DNA of 64,000 nucleotides from Undaria pinnatifida (Eukaryota; Sar; Phaeophyceae; Laminariales; Alariaceae). Position numbers and translations under genes: made by a program. The DNA is taken from positions 2,862,936-2,926,935 of the forward strand of contig JABAKD010000020.1 of NCBI GenBank assembly GCA_012845835.1, in the 5' to 3' direction. This document shows, one piece after another, positions 44,066 to 55,236 of this stretch (position 1 is its first letter; each line of letters starts with the position of its first letter). Below the pieces are notes generated by a model. It was not told the origin of the DNA, did not search any database, and was given only the letters and a program-made list of their open reading frames with translations.

Positions 44066-44160
44066 AAAATACACTCCAGCTATGAGACCAAGAATTTGCT
44101 CGACACTGATGTTCGCAGCATTGTGTGTGATCCTCCGATCGCGCGTATTAATCATATATG
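44066..44160 (+). repeat. Partial fold-back family copy beside the element
   Basis: About 20 bases beyond the right arm a diverged copy restarts: AAAATACACTCCAGCTATGAG, then CGATCGCGCGTATTA. It is head-to-tail with the inverted right arm. Confidence 0.6.
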
Positions 44161-44325
44161 TAGGGGCTTGCTATACGCGCGGTGCTGGGTCTAGGCGTAT
44201 ATGGAGCATAACGAAGAGTGACTACTGTTTATATACATACATGTACTGGTAGACTAGTACTCGTTCACCGATCTCGCTCGTGCTATGTAACAGGTACTAC
44301 ACACATGTACATAGTACACTCCTCA

Positions 44326-44414
44326 TTAACCCTTTTAGAGCCCCCAATCCCCTTCCTATACTAAATCCAAGTATTTTTGTCCCCAAAACGGGTTTCCAGT
44401 GGAAAAGGGGTTAA
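44326..44414. mobile_element. TTAA/CCCC mini-element, copy 6
   Basis: An 89-bp element flanked by TTAA on both sides. It has CCCTTTTAGAGCCCCC at the left and CGGGTTTCCAGT then GGAAAAGGGG at the right. Same orientation as copy 4. Confidence 0.78.
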
Positions 44415-44639
44415 CTTACAGTATCATGGCAAATACCTGGTGTGGTACCAAACACCAGGGTTGTTGTTGTTGTTCTCACATTAACTCGCATAATCAAGTC
44501 CGTGGTCACAGGACAGGCTTCAGTCACTCTGGAGCTGAGGAATACCCCAGGGAAAACACACACACAACCCAAGGTGGTACACGCATATATCACAGCTGAC
44601 GCAATTCATGCCTCCACCAGAAACATATAAAAGTGAAAT

Positions 44640-44953
44640 CGGGAGTCAGTCTACGATGTGCCAGGTCCATACCGGTGCATACGTCTCATTACTCGCGCCT
44701 GGAAAAACCGACTATACCGCTTGCCACCCAAGAAAGACTACCACGTTTTCGGGGTTGTAACGAAGACCACTGATAGGGACAGCTTACGCTATACCTACAA
44801 TGGGACCCGAAGGGTGCGCCAGCTAGCGTTGGTCTGCGAAAGCAACTGAGTTAAATCGACACACGACGCGTATGAAAACACGTGGAAGTGTGGTGAGCTA
44901 AAGCTTTATTTTTCCCCATCCGCCGGAGGATAAAAAAAAAAAAAAAAAAAACT
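44640..44953 (+). mobile_element. Poly-A-tailed retroposon, copy 2
   Basis: On the plus strand a frame ends NGTRRVRQLALVCESN and stop (44,849). About 80 bases of 3' sequence follow, through AAAGCTTTATTTTTCCCCATC and CGCCGGAGGATA, into about 19 A residues. Similarity to copy 1 starts near 44,800. The source gene is unknown to me. Confidence 0.6.
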
Positions 44954-45329
44954 ACCACGTATATATTACACGTAGTATCTATCACTACGCATACGCACGA
45001 CAGACGCAAGTCAATTGGAAAAAAGAAGCGAAGAACAAATAAGAAGAGAAGGGAAAGGAAAGAAAAGAGAAGAAAGCGAAAAAAAAAAACGAAGAAGGAA
45101 AGGAAAGAAAAGAAAATACAAGAAAAGCAAGAAAGAAAAGACAAGAAAGAAAAGGCAAGACAAGAAGAGAAAGCAAGGTAAGGAAAAGAGAAAAAAAATG
45201 TCATACTAGCAGACCCTAGCAACTGACTAAAGACGGCATTGATTGGGCTCATAGAGGGTATCAAGTGCATCATCAAACGGCACTGGGGAGAGAACGCAAC
45301 ATGGCGAAGAAGTTAGGGCAGTCCTACGC

Positions 45330-46290
45330 TATCTCGTGACGGCCATTGGAAGGCCCACAACTTTCAAGACGATGATGGCCAAACCCAGACTTCAGTCTCT
45401 TGGGCATAACGTCCCCCCTCCCCCCCCCCCCCCCCCCCTTCCCCCTTCCCCCTCCCTCCCCTCCCCCCCTCCCCCCCTCGCCCCCTCCCCCCTCCCCCCG
45501 GCCACCTAGAGATGCCGACGGTGGATGGCACTGCCGCGGCCTTTGAGTGTAGCTCTGCAGCTCTGTGTCTCTCCGTCTCATGCCAATTCCGCATGAACAA
45601 CTCGGCTCCTTCCTCTACCTGTCGAAACCATCTGCCGGCCTCTGAGCAGCCTTTCGCCACCCTGCGAATTTCATTCCGAAGACCGACATATCCTCCTTCA
45701 GATGAGCCATCCAGTCTTTCTCTTCCCCCCCTGAGTAGCCCTTACCCCCAGCAAGCTCCCCAAACATCACCCTCCGGGGCAGAAGCTCCTCCCCCATATG
45801 TGCTACGAATCCCGCGAACAATATCCTCCGTTCGCGCACTATCTCATCTATGCTCTCGGAAGCTGTCTTGGCAAGCGCGTCGGCGTACGATAGGGTGTGG
45901 TCGTCGCGCTTCCGTTTCCGCCATCCGAGGCATCGGAGGAGCATGGAGTGGTGAACCCGTCGTAGCCTGTCATAGTCAGGCTTGTTCAGGCTCCACGTCA
46001 TGCAACCGTAAAGAAGTGTCTCGACCACCTCGGCTTTCAGCAACCGCACCTTCAACCGTAAGCGCACACCCGGGCGATCATAGATTTCCATCTTGTACCG
46101 CTGGAAGCACGCCCAGGCCCTCTGAAGACGCCGCGTTATTTCAATGCTAAGTTCTCTGTCTGCGGTGATAGCCCCGCCTACGTACGCAAACTCGATTGTT
46201 TGTTTGTATATCTGGCCGGCTGCATTGATTGTGAACGACACCTTCCCCCCGCCTTTGGTTTCCAGAGGTATCCGACAACGACGGGTAGCC
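45330..46290 (-). pseudogene. Non-LTR retrotransposon reverse transcriptase, C-terminal fragment, frameshifted
   Basis: The minus strand holds the end of a LINE-type reverse transcriptase: FAYVGGAITADRELSIEITR, LKAEVVETLLYGCMTWSL and HHSMLLRCLGWRKRKRDDHT. These are the thumb and post-RT segments common in jockey-like elements of algae and other eukaryotes. The polymerase core with its FADD-type motif is absent. After GWRKAAQ (about 45,640) the coding signal moves to another frame, which reads AGRWFRQVEEGAELFMRNW and then runs into a G-rich tail (C-rich on plus). Upstream of about 46,290 the frame meets a stop. The copy is 5'-truncated and dead. Confidence 0.85.
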
Positions 46291-46690
46291 GGCCGAGACC
46301 TCTTCTAGTAGTTGTGCCTCCAGGGGCTGTCCGCAAACGACTCTCTCCTGCCAATAAAATATTAGACTAGACCTACATAATAAACAACGTTGTACGTACC
46401 TGCCTGGTTCGAGTTTTATAATAGGGTGGCGGTAGCGATGCGGGGGGGGGGGGTGGGGGGGGTACTTTAGGGTATTGTTTTCGTACGTCCCCAGATCAGG
46501 GCCCTCTCGCTCTAACTAAGTAACTACAAGTAAAAACTGCTCATTCATGCACCATCGCGTAGTAACTGGTTTTACGTTGCGCCAAAACAAAGTTATTGGT
46601 TGAGTGAGAGGTAGGGCCGCTCGCCCTGCTTTTAGTAATGGCCCGAACACGGCGGTGGGATGCACTGTATGAGGTGAAAATAGAACTAAG

Positions 46691-46871
46691 TACAGTAGCC
46701 CTATATAGTGCGGGTCATATAGTGCGGGTGTCCGATATTGTGCGGGTGGAATCGTTTGGCACAATACAGACCCCCTCTATAGTGGCCGGTTTTTATATAG
46801 TGCGGGTGCCCGGTATAGTGCGGGTAATTTTTCGTGACACATACCCGCACTATATAGGGCCACCTACTGTA
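46691..46871. mobile_element. TA-flanked MITE with CAGTAG ends
   Basis: About 181 bp. The left end reads TACAGTAGCCCTATATAGTG; the right end, inverted, reads TACAGTAGGTGGCCCTATAT then AGTGCGGGT. The interior repeats TATAGTGCGGGT several times. A TA flank and CAGT start are typical of Tc1/mariner or pogo-type elements. No transposase is present. Confidence 0.6.
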
Positions 46872-47307
46872 TATGTATATTCCCCCTGTACTGCATCTGC
46901 CGTACTTACTTGCAGCTCGGGTACAGCAAGGAAAGACTCATCATGGAGGAAACTCCCCCAAAAGACGCTTACGTACGTACGGGTGATGCGTGTGTGATGA
47001 CGAATCACTACTACTGTCAATACTTCGTATATATACTATTAATACTACTGCTAATAAGGCAGTACCGTAGCACGCCATTGGAAGGTGGTCTGTGCCCTCT
47101 GCCCTTCTTGCGGCCTCGTGGCCAGCCGCGTGCGTGCTTCCGACTCGTGCTGCGCCGAGCGCGGATTGGCGCGGCGCGAGACAACGATTTCCGCCCCGAT
47201 TGTGCCACCCACCTTTCGGAGCCCTCGCCGAAAAACAGCGAACACGGCTAACTAGTGCTGCCGTAACGGCGCGAATCCTCCAGACACACAGGCAAGACAT
47301 TGCCATC

Positions 47308-47344
47308 GACAACAACAACAACAACAACAACAACAACCACAACC

Positions 47345-47377
<33 letters not shown>

Positions 47378-47379
47378 CC

Positions 47380-47411
<32 letters not shown>

Positions 47412-47452
47412 CAACACCAACAACAACACCAACAACAACAACACACGCACCT
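47308..47452. repeat. AAC/ACC microsatellite
   Basis: About 48 AAC or ACC triplets. Creates long but meaningless open frames on both strands (poly-Asn on plus). Confidence 0.9.
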
Positions 47453-47774
47453 TGACACACGTCGACGACAACACACACCAAACCACCCGGCACCACAACC
47501 GCAAAGAAAGGCCAGCGCCCGGGTGTGACATACCAGGTAAGCTGGGTACGGGTCCCTCGACATAGCATCACAACGCGTCACGCAACACAAAGGAGAGTTC
47601 CAACATAGTCTAATAATGGTGTACCTGGTACCAGTTATTTTGCATCGTATTGAGCCCAGAAGGAAAAAGACGTCAAAAACGTGCAGGCGTCGACGCCAAA
47701 TACCTTGTCTTGCCGCCACGAACGAACGACATGATGAGCTCAGGTTGCCACTACTAACTAACGCTATTGACCAT

Positions 47775-47885
47775 TCTTTTTTTTTTTTTTTTTTTTCCTT
47801 GTATATCCTCCGGCGGATGGATGGGGAAAAATAAAGCTTTAGCTCACCACACTTCCACGTATTTTCATATTATTATTGGGATTTT
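47775..47885 (-). mobile_element. Poly-A-tailed retroposon, copy 3 (3' end only)
   Basis: A run of about 20 T followed by ATCCTCCGGCGGATGG and GGGGAAAAATAAAGCTTTAG is the inverse of the end of copy 2. Similarity stops after TATTTTCATA, so this is a strongly 5'-truncated copy, as expected for target-primed reverse transcription. Confidence 0.6.
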
Positions 47886-48351
47886 TTCGTGCAACACACG
47901 ATCGTCGACTGTTTTACTGATTCATAGCACCGTTTCTGATTATTATATTTTGAGTTTTTTTTTCCGATATCTACCGTGAGGAAATAAATGAGCCTTGATT
48001 TCTTATGAGCGACACGTTCTTCCGAGCGGGCGCCCTCTGTATGTTAGCTACACGTCGACAAATCCTGGGCGCCACCTCTACTGTCAGCACACCCAGGTCC
48101 GTGGTTATTCGCTTGGTATGGAGTGATTTTGCATATCTAGCTACAGTCTATATATCGATAATATTGCGCACAGGCTGCTTGCTGGTGGAGCAGTAACGGT
48201 GGCCGCCGGCAGGGACAGGTCGCGCTGTTGATACCACGGCAAGACTGAGGGATATACGCCGGCTATCATAGCGCGCTGGATTGCGCGTACACAAGTTACA
48301 GCTGAAATCGACACGTGTGCGCCATTTGTGGAAAATTAATACGTGGAAGAG

Positions 48352-48427
48352 TACCCCCAAATCCCTCCCTACACTAAATTCGCGTAATTTTTCCCCCAAA
48401 AAGGGTTTCCAGTTGCCAAGGCGTTAA
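48352..48427. mobile_element. TTAA/CCCC mini-element, copy 7 (left end lost)
   Basis: Contains CCCCCAAATCCCTCCCTA, ACTAAATT and AGGGTTTCCAGTTGCCAAGG followed by TTAA. The left terminal CCCCTTTAGAG is missing, so the copy is truncated. Confidence 0.6.
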
Positions 48428-51002
48428 CCCACATTTCCAACTCCCACCTTTTTCCAAGTCTAACTTCAAGTGATTTGTCCCCATGTCGGGAGTGCGTTCC
48501 TAAAATAGGACTAAAGCTTAATTTTTCCCTACAAGTATTTGCCGTAGGATAATGAAGATAGGGCCTACGCAGAACGGGCCTGGGGGACCTTATGTGTTCG
48601 TAGTATTTTATAAAAATTTTTGAAACGTAGTGTTTTGTAAAATTATTGTAACAACGCCGTCATAATATGATGCGAGTTTGACAAATTTAGGGTCGATACG
48701 CACTACTACTCATCTTATTGCAGGCGCTGCGCAATACACCGGGGGTGTCACCGTTTTTCTCGAGTAGCTTTTTCGTGAGACAAAAACCCTAAGGACTTGT
48801 TTTAGTCAATAACGGGCCTTTTAATCCTGTTCGATGAACCCGATGAAGACGTCAACGTTTTAGGTGACAAGGTGGAAATTGGTGTTCATGTGTACACACT
48901 ACGTCGAATAAACGATAAAAGTATCTCCTTTGCTATTGTCGTCATCATTTTAATCTAGGTATTACGACCAAGTGTTTGGCTGCTCCAGGATTTGTGTCCT
49001 TTAGGTCCGACAGTAGCGGCCACCGGTAGCTTATTGTGGGACAATTACGAGGAAGGGTGGCGGGGGGTTGATAGCACCTCCTGCCCCCATCATTTTACAT
49101 GGGATATTTTTATCCTTCCAAGCCGTGAGCTAAGAAACAAGCCATCTACGGGAAGAATCTAAATGATGCGAAGTGGTGTGCTCCCCAGCATCGATATACC
49201 TCCGCCTGTGTCATTTACCACTCGGCAACGCGTTGACAGACGGCGTCGGCGGCAGCAGCAGCATGCAGTTGGCTTCCCCCCCCCCAACAAACTTGTCGAT
49301 AACCCAACCGTTGCCGCGAGAGACGCGAAAAGTTGAGGAGGACCAGCTCGCAATTTGATCGTACTCTCCCCCTTCGGCGGTGCTCGGTGATGACGTGACA
49401 GTCTACAGCCAATCCATCCATTATTATATCTACACCATGACAACCAGTGAGCTTCGTGTGCAGTCAACGCTGACCGCATAGCTCGTCCAATGGTCATTGA
49501 TGGTGTGGCAGTAGAAGAGTGTTTAACACATACATGCATCTCCAGCACAAACGTTGATGTGTTTTAATAATCCATGTAGATAGGCTATCCGGGCTTCTTC
49601 TGCGCAGGAACGTGTGAGCAAGCTGCAAACAAAAATACTATGCGGGGTGCGCAGAAATTCATGCGAGCAAGAGAGACTGTGTAAAGGAGGCCTCTGGTAC
49701 CATCGGTGTGTACAGCACCAGTACGCCATTTTAGCCCGCCCGATCTACACGTTACTATAGAAGGCTATATACCCCCGTATTCTCTATTACCATACCGGGT
49801 TTATGCCATAATTAATGCACCGCAAGCGACCTGGTTTTACGAACCTCGCGCAAACACGGACTTGAAAAGAAAAGGTAGTCTAAAGCGATATCACATGTAT
49901 GGGGCTGGGCGGGGGGGGGGGTAGATTGTTGGGGGGGGGGAGGGGGGGGGGTGGAGCTAGTTCTTTCAAAGTTGAAGCTGGACCCTCGCCCCGCTCTTTT
50001 CTTTTTCAGCGCAACAAAGCGAAACAGCGAAAAGTCCACGGCGGAGCGGCGGCGCGCATCGCGAAGCGAGTGACTCTGAGCCGCGGAGATAGAGGCGCCA
50101 GAAGAGGCTTCTTCTTCCGTATAGCCTTGGTTTGAGCTATGTACGAGGTCCTCTTTTTTTTCCCCCATGATGGTGTGATATGTATATATATATATTTTTT
50201 CATCATCATCAGACTTTGAACGCTAAGGGGTTTTGCCCTCTCACTGATCTCTTCTGGGCGAAAGGCGTGGTCACAGGCGGTAGGTGGCTTGCCTTTCCCC
50301 CCCCCCCCCCCCCCCCCCCCCCGGTACATGCAGTTTATTTATTTTTCGCGAATACAGGGCTCAGCATTTTCAGTCTCACTTTTCAGATTCTTTTTTTTTT
50401 TTTTCGTGCTCTCTCGTTGATGTTCGTTCGTCTCAAATTTTGCTACATGTACTATGCAAAATGAACAACACTGAACATTTAACTGTCCACCATGCTTCTT
50501 CAGTCCGCTCGCCTTTTCCGGCAAATTAGTCAGTGTGCAGCGCACGTATCCTAGACTACTATTAATACATGTATGTATGATGCCACACACACGTTTCAAT
50601 CCTTCAAAAAAAGACACGACGTGCGCCGCGATACTTTTGCATGCTCAATTTCAGGCGGGGGGGGGTTGGTGCGCGCCGGGGGGGGGGGGGGGGGGGGGTC
50701 CTTTTCGTACGAATGACATATGTTTTGTTAGAGGTACCCCATATGAAGTGAGACGTGTGCTGCAAAGACAGAGGTGTGCCCACTTTTCTTTCTGAGGTTC
50801 CTCAATTTTTGGGAGGTTAAAAGACATGTCCTTCTTGACCCCCCCCCCGAAAAAAAAACTCAAAACCTGGACAAAAAATAAAACTGCTGCTTATGCTGTA
50901 CGTTTACCGGATGAAAACGAAAAAATCCCACGGCCTCCGAGAACCGATGCAAGAAAAAGAAAAAAATGGCGTGTTTCCGACGATTTTTGGGTTAATCCGT
51001 TC

Positions 51003-51311
51003 CACGAGTTGAGAGGCATTCCCCGGTGGGGGTTGGGGGTTGCAAGTACTCCCCGTCACTCAGAAACCGTTTCAGAAGAAAAGTACTACCTCTAACGTAG
51101 CACGAGTTGAGAGGCATTCCCCGGTGGGGGTTAGGGGTTGCAAGTACTCCCCGTCACTCAGAAACCGTTTCACGAGTTGCGAGGCATTCCCCGGTAGGGG
51201 TTGGGGGTTGCAAGTACTCCCCGTCACTCAGAAACCGTTTCAGAAGAAAAGTACTACCTCTAACGCAGCACGAGTTGAGAGGCATTCCCCGGTGAGGGTT
51301 AGGGGTTGCAC
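51003..51311. repeat. 98-bp tandem repeat, four units
   Basis: Units start at 51,003, 51,101, 51,171 and 51,269 with CACGAGTTGAGAGGCATTCC. Units 1 and 3 are full length (98 bp). Unit 2 stops after GTCACTCAGAAACCGTTT (70 bp), and the last is cut short. Confidence 0.85.
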
Positions 51312-52637
51312 TTTGTGGGCCATATGTTTTCTTTTTTCCTGCTGAGCTCCTCTGTGAGAAACTACCGCTTAGTCTGATACCTTTTCGAGTCGTATATTTT
51401 GTTTTTTCTTGGGGGGGGACGCGCGTGCTACGACAGAGGTGGGCCACTCCCCCCCCCCCCCCCGCCCGAGGTTCCTCTCGCTTTATTGGGAGCTTAAGAC
51501 ATGTCCTTTCTTGACCCTAATCACTGATTTAAAGAAAATAAAACCGCTATGTTAAGGTACTAGTGGGGTATTAGTCCGTTTGACCACTTGCAAAAAGGTT
51601 AACCAATAGCTTACTTACCCAAACTAAGCCTTAGAACAGATTCCGGATGAAAAAAAAACACACATAACCTGGGTATATATACAACGAGGATTATGCGATT
51701 TTTTTTTGCCTATTTCCAACGATTTTGCGTTAAGGAGCCACGTCATTCAAAAACAAAAATAGCCAAAAAGAGGTACACCTCTATCGAAGCACGCGTCGGA
51801 TTGCGCAAAAAACGCCTTCGAAGTCAGGTTTTCGGTGTGAGATATTGAGCCAGCTCCTCATATGTTGGGAAGAGCTCAGAAATTTTTCTATCCCCAACCG
51901 TGTGGGATGCCTCAAGTGGAGGGCACGACGACCAAAAAACCGCCGTATCGCGCACGCAATGTTCCAACTCCCCCCGCTTTTTGTTTGTTCGTTTGTTCGC
52001 TTGCGCCAGAACACAATCACTCCCCCCCCCCACAAACCTCAACAATCAGTCGTGGACCAGACAGACAGAAAGCGGACCCAGCTTCCTGCTGGGACCTGTG
52101 GATAGGATGCGCAGGAACAAACCACCATTCATTATATTGCCAAGCTTGGTCTTACCGACGATCTAAAACTATGAACACCATGAATAATGTTTTGTGAGAG
52201 AGCGCGAGAGTTTGACTTTTTGAGTATATCACCCTGCACACTCACTCGTCATACCGTGGAGATCTCCGTGCATTGCCCTTGTTTACGTCGGGGCCATCCC
52301 ACGGTGGCAGGGGATGGCCAATTTCTCACCCCGGAGCATGACTTGGAAGGCGTTCGTTCGCGCAACTCCCGACCAGCACTTCTGGATGCCCTGGTCTAAC
52401 AACAAGCCGCCCTTCCTTGTGAGATTGTTACACCAATAGCATGTCAGTAGTCCCTCACCTACCTGGGGATCTCAACCGTAGGACGGAAACATTTTTGGCT
52501 CAAAAAAATGCAAACCCCCACCACCGCGGAAGGACTCTTCCCGGCCGAATCTTCTTCGGTTTGCATCGCCTGACGACGCGTGCCACGATACCGGCGCACC
52601 ACATATTTTTTTTTGTTAGGTCCCTCGCTTTCGGAGC

Positions 52638-52727
52638 TTAACCCCTTTACAACTGGAAACCCGTTTTTGGGGACAAAATCACTTGGGTTTAGTATAGGGA
52701 GGGGTTCGGGGGCTCTAAAGGGGTCAA
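52638..52727. mobile_element. TTAA/CCCC mini-element, copy 8
   Basis: A 90-bp element with left end TTAACCCCTTTACAACTGG and right end GGGGGCTCTAAAGGGG, followed by TCAA where TTAA is expected. Opposite orientation to copies 4 and 6. Confidence 0.75.
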
Positions 52728-52869
52728 CAAGACACCTCCCCCGAAAAAACTGATTTGGACAAAAACAAACCCTTCACTACTACCGAATGAACTTCCTGTG
52801 TTGCCTATTAATAGGAATACACAACGAAAAACATGCAATAAAAACAAAATGGCCAATTATATACGTATA

Positions 52870-53172
52870 TATATTATAAAAAATGAAAATACACTCCTCC
52901 AGCTGTGAGATCGCAAGATTTCGTCGAAACTCATCTTTGCAAGCTGTGATATATAAAAAATGAAAATACACTCCTCCAGCTGTGAGATCGAAGATTTCGT
53001 CGAAACTCCTCTTTGCAAGCTGTGTGTGATACTCCGATCGCGCGCATTACGAGTTGTGTGTCCTCATCAAGGATATAGGTCGGCGACTCCCCTTACAACT
53101 ACAGTGTAGCTATCAGGGTCAACAGGATGATTTTAGTCAGTCTGTGCGCGGAAACTATAAAACCCGTTTCTG
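52870..53172 (+). repeat. Two tandem fold-back family arms
   Basis: A short partial copy (52,875-52,950) is followed at once by a longer one (52,960-53,172) carrying the full block series through GGAAACTATAAAACCCGTTTC. Both begin AAAAAATGAAAATACACTCC. An AT microsatellite follows at 53.17-53.20 kb. Confidence 0.7.
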
Positions 53173-53206
53173 ATACACATATATATACATATATATATAT
53201 ATATGA

Positions 53207-53935
53207 GTCTTACTACGGTAGCCCCCCCAACATTTCTTTGACGAAATCGCCGGTTTCGAAACCAGCTCCCGGTCGTACATCCTGAAAAAAATACGGTGGT
53301 GCCCCTTGCCCCTCCCGGACGTCATCATTCGATAGTCCTTTGCAAGCAAAAACATATGCGAAGATTGTATTTTTTCATGTAATCCTTCCTTGTGTCGAGC
53401 AGCCATGAACCATGACCATGACCATGAACCATGACCATGACCACGAAACGTCCGTTAAAGAAAATCGCTGGTTTTGGGGGGGCGGCTATCGTAGAGTCAG
53501 TCATATTTTTTTTTTTTCCGCGACGATTTTAGGTCAAGGAAGCCTCGTCATTCAGAAACCATTTTCGCCAACAAAAGGTATACCTTTAAACACCTCCATA
53601 CATACGGGGCAAGAAAACGGACAGCTCAATATTTTTAATGTAAAATGTACGAAGGAGTCATTCTATGGTAGTCCCCCAAACTTTTCTTCAACGAAATCGC
53701 CGGTTTTGAAACTATCTTTCGGCCGTACCTCCTGAAATACGGTGCCTTTTACAGCCCCGACGTCATCGGTCGGTAGTCCTTCGCCCACAAGAAAGCATGT
53801 GAAGATATACTTTTCATGCTAGCATCCTTCCTCGTATCGAGCAGCCACAAAAAGTTCGGTAAAGAAAATCGCTGGTTTCGGGGGGGGGCTATCGTAGAAT
53901 CAGTCGAAGTTTTTACATTTTTTTGCCTTTTTTTG
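53207..53935. repeat. About 300-bp segment duplicated at 450-bp offset
   Basis: The stretch 53,207-53,510 recurs at 53,657-53,930: GACGAAATCGCCGGTTT, GTACATCCTGAAA, GACGTCATC, AGTCCTT, GAGCAGCCA and AAAGAAAATCGCTGGTTT appear in both in order. Between the copies lies a piece of the GGTATACC-type repeat. Confidence 0.7.
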
Positions 53936-54884
53936 TGCGCGCTTTTTCACTCTTCGTAAAACTCCGGGTTCCGTCCCGGCGGCGGAGGGGGGTATCGCAA
54001 GCCGAAAAGAGGGGGACACACAACTCTTGTAAAAAAACACACGGAAAAAAAGCAGTTATTAGCCAGCACCCCCGCGCGCAAGGAAAGCTCGGCAGAGTTA
54101 ACGCCGGGCACACAGAGTTCTCCCTGTATGGACTCGTGCTACGAGATAGAGGTATACCTTTTTGTGGCGAAAACATTTTCTGAATGACGGGATTCCTTAA
54201 CCTACTACTACTATCGTCGGGAAAAAAAAACAATAATTGGCCCCCATTTTTTTTTGGTTTGCATGTGGTTCTCGTTCTATGCCTATAGACCATCACGGGA
54301 CTACGAGTATTCGCCCGGGGTGTTATACGTCGCGGTTTTATTTTTTCTCCAAATCGGTTTTTATTCTATACATATTTTTTTTTGGGGAGGGGGGGAGAAG
54401 TGTTAACCCTCCCAAAAAATTGAGGAACCTTGCAGAAAAAAAAAAGTTGTGCAAACCTCTATCGTAACACACATCAAAAAGAAAGAGAAAGAAAAAAAAA
54501 AAAAAAAACGGGACCCCCATCCTACCGCACCCTTTTCGTAGGAGGGTCCCTTTTTGCGCCTTGTCTCGCGGTGGCTCGAGGTCATTCGCGCGAGGGATCC
54601 CCCTGTTTCTCTGCGGTGTTGAGCGCTTTTGTGCTGTTTTTGTTTTGTTTTTGTTTTGTTGTTGTTTTGCTGTATGGGTCCGAAAAGGCATGGTCGTCGA
54701 CGCTGCGCCAAAGCAAACTCGAAAACTTCTTCGTCCGCGAGGTAGGGAGTCACTCACTCGTGCGAGTGGCTCAAACCAGGCAGTGAAAATCGGGGCACTC
54801 TTTACCCCCCCCCCCCCCCCCCCCGCCCCCCCCCCCTCTACCGCACCCTTTCTTCGTGCGTTTTTTTCTTTTTTTCTTTTTTTC

Positions 54885-55236
54885 TTTTTTTTGAGTGGTT
54901 CGAATTTGCCACGCCGGTCCCGACTAATGGAGGAAATTATCTGTGTCGGCGCCACGACGGGACAGCAGTTGGCAGTAGACACGCGCCCCCGCACGCGTCC
55001 GCAAAAACACAAGCAGGTTTTTGAAAGGCATTCTCAGAAAACACCATGAAAATGTACGTACACACGTTTTGCGGGGAGATGAGATCTGCTTCAAAATAAA
55101 TTGAGTTCATTTTTGCGGGGGGCGGGGGGCGGTTGTGTGTGAATCCAATTTTTCCGCTACCGCCCGACGAATGGAAGTCAGTGTCGACACTTACTTGCGA
55201 CGGGACAGCATTGACAGTAGACACACGCCCGAGCCC
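54885..55236. repeat. Repeat of about 105 bp, two copies here and one at 58.1 kb
   Basis: 54,890-54,995 and 55,135-55,235 share TCCCGAC or GCCCGACGAATGG, GTGTCGRCRC, CGACGGGACAGCA and CAGTAGACACRCGCCC. A third copy at 58,105-58,210 has GCTACCGCCCGACGAGCGG and GGCAGTCGGCACGCGCCC. Confidence 0.6.

Larger units (their letters stand above)
40250..45329. other. Intergenic, no recognised gene outside the listed repeats
   Basis: Upstream of CNOT1. Apart from the CAG microsatellite, the fold-back element, one TTAA mini-element and a retroposon copy I see no gene. A degenerate fold-back family piece lies at 40.47-40.55 kb. A purine-rich GAAAGGAAAG tract lies at 45.02-45.19 kb. The frame at 41,782-42,246 (154 codons, plus) is open but unrecognisable. 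Confidence 0.55.
47886..52637. other. Intergenic, no recognised gene
   Basis: Contains long homopolymers (C run of about 23 near 50,300; G runs near 49,912, 49,935 and 50,680), one truncated TTAA mini-element, the 98-bp tandem array, and repeat pieces with GAGGTTCCTC and TTAAGACATGTCCTT at 50.78 and 51.47 kb. The 129-codon minus frame at 49,159-49,548 shows no family signature. Confidence 0.55.

Noticed and set aside
44851-45276. 141-codon minus frame rich in Phe, Ser and Leu
   Set aside because: Arises from a purine-rich GAAAGGAAAG tract read on the other strand; resembles no membrane protein family.
47096-47565. 157-codon frame with poly-Asn
   Set aside because: It is produced by an AAC/ACC microsatellite; the frames on the other strand are equally long for the same reason.
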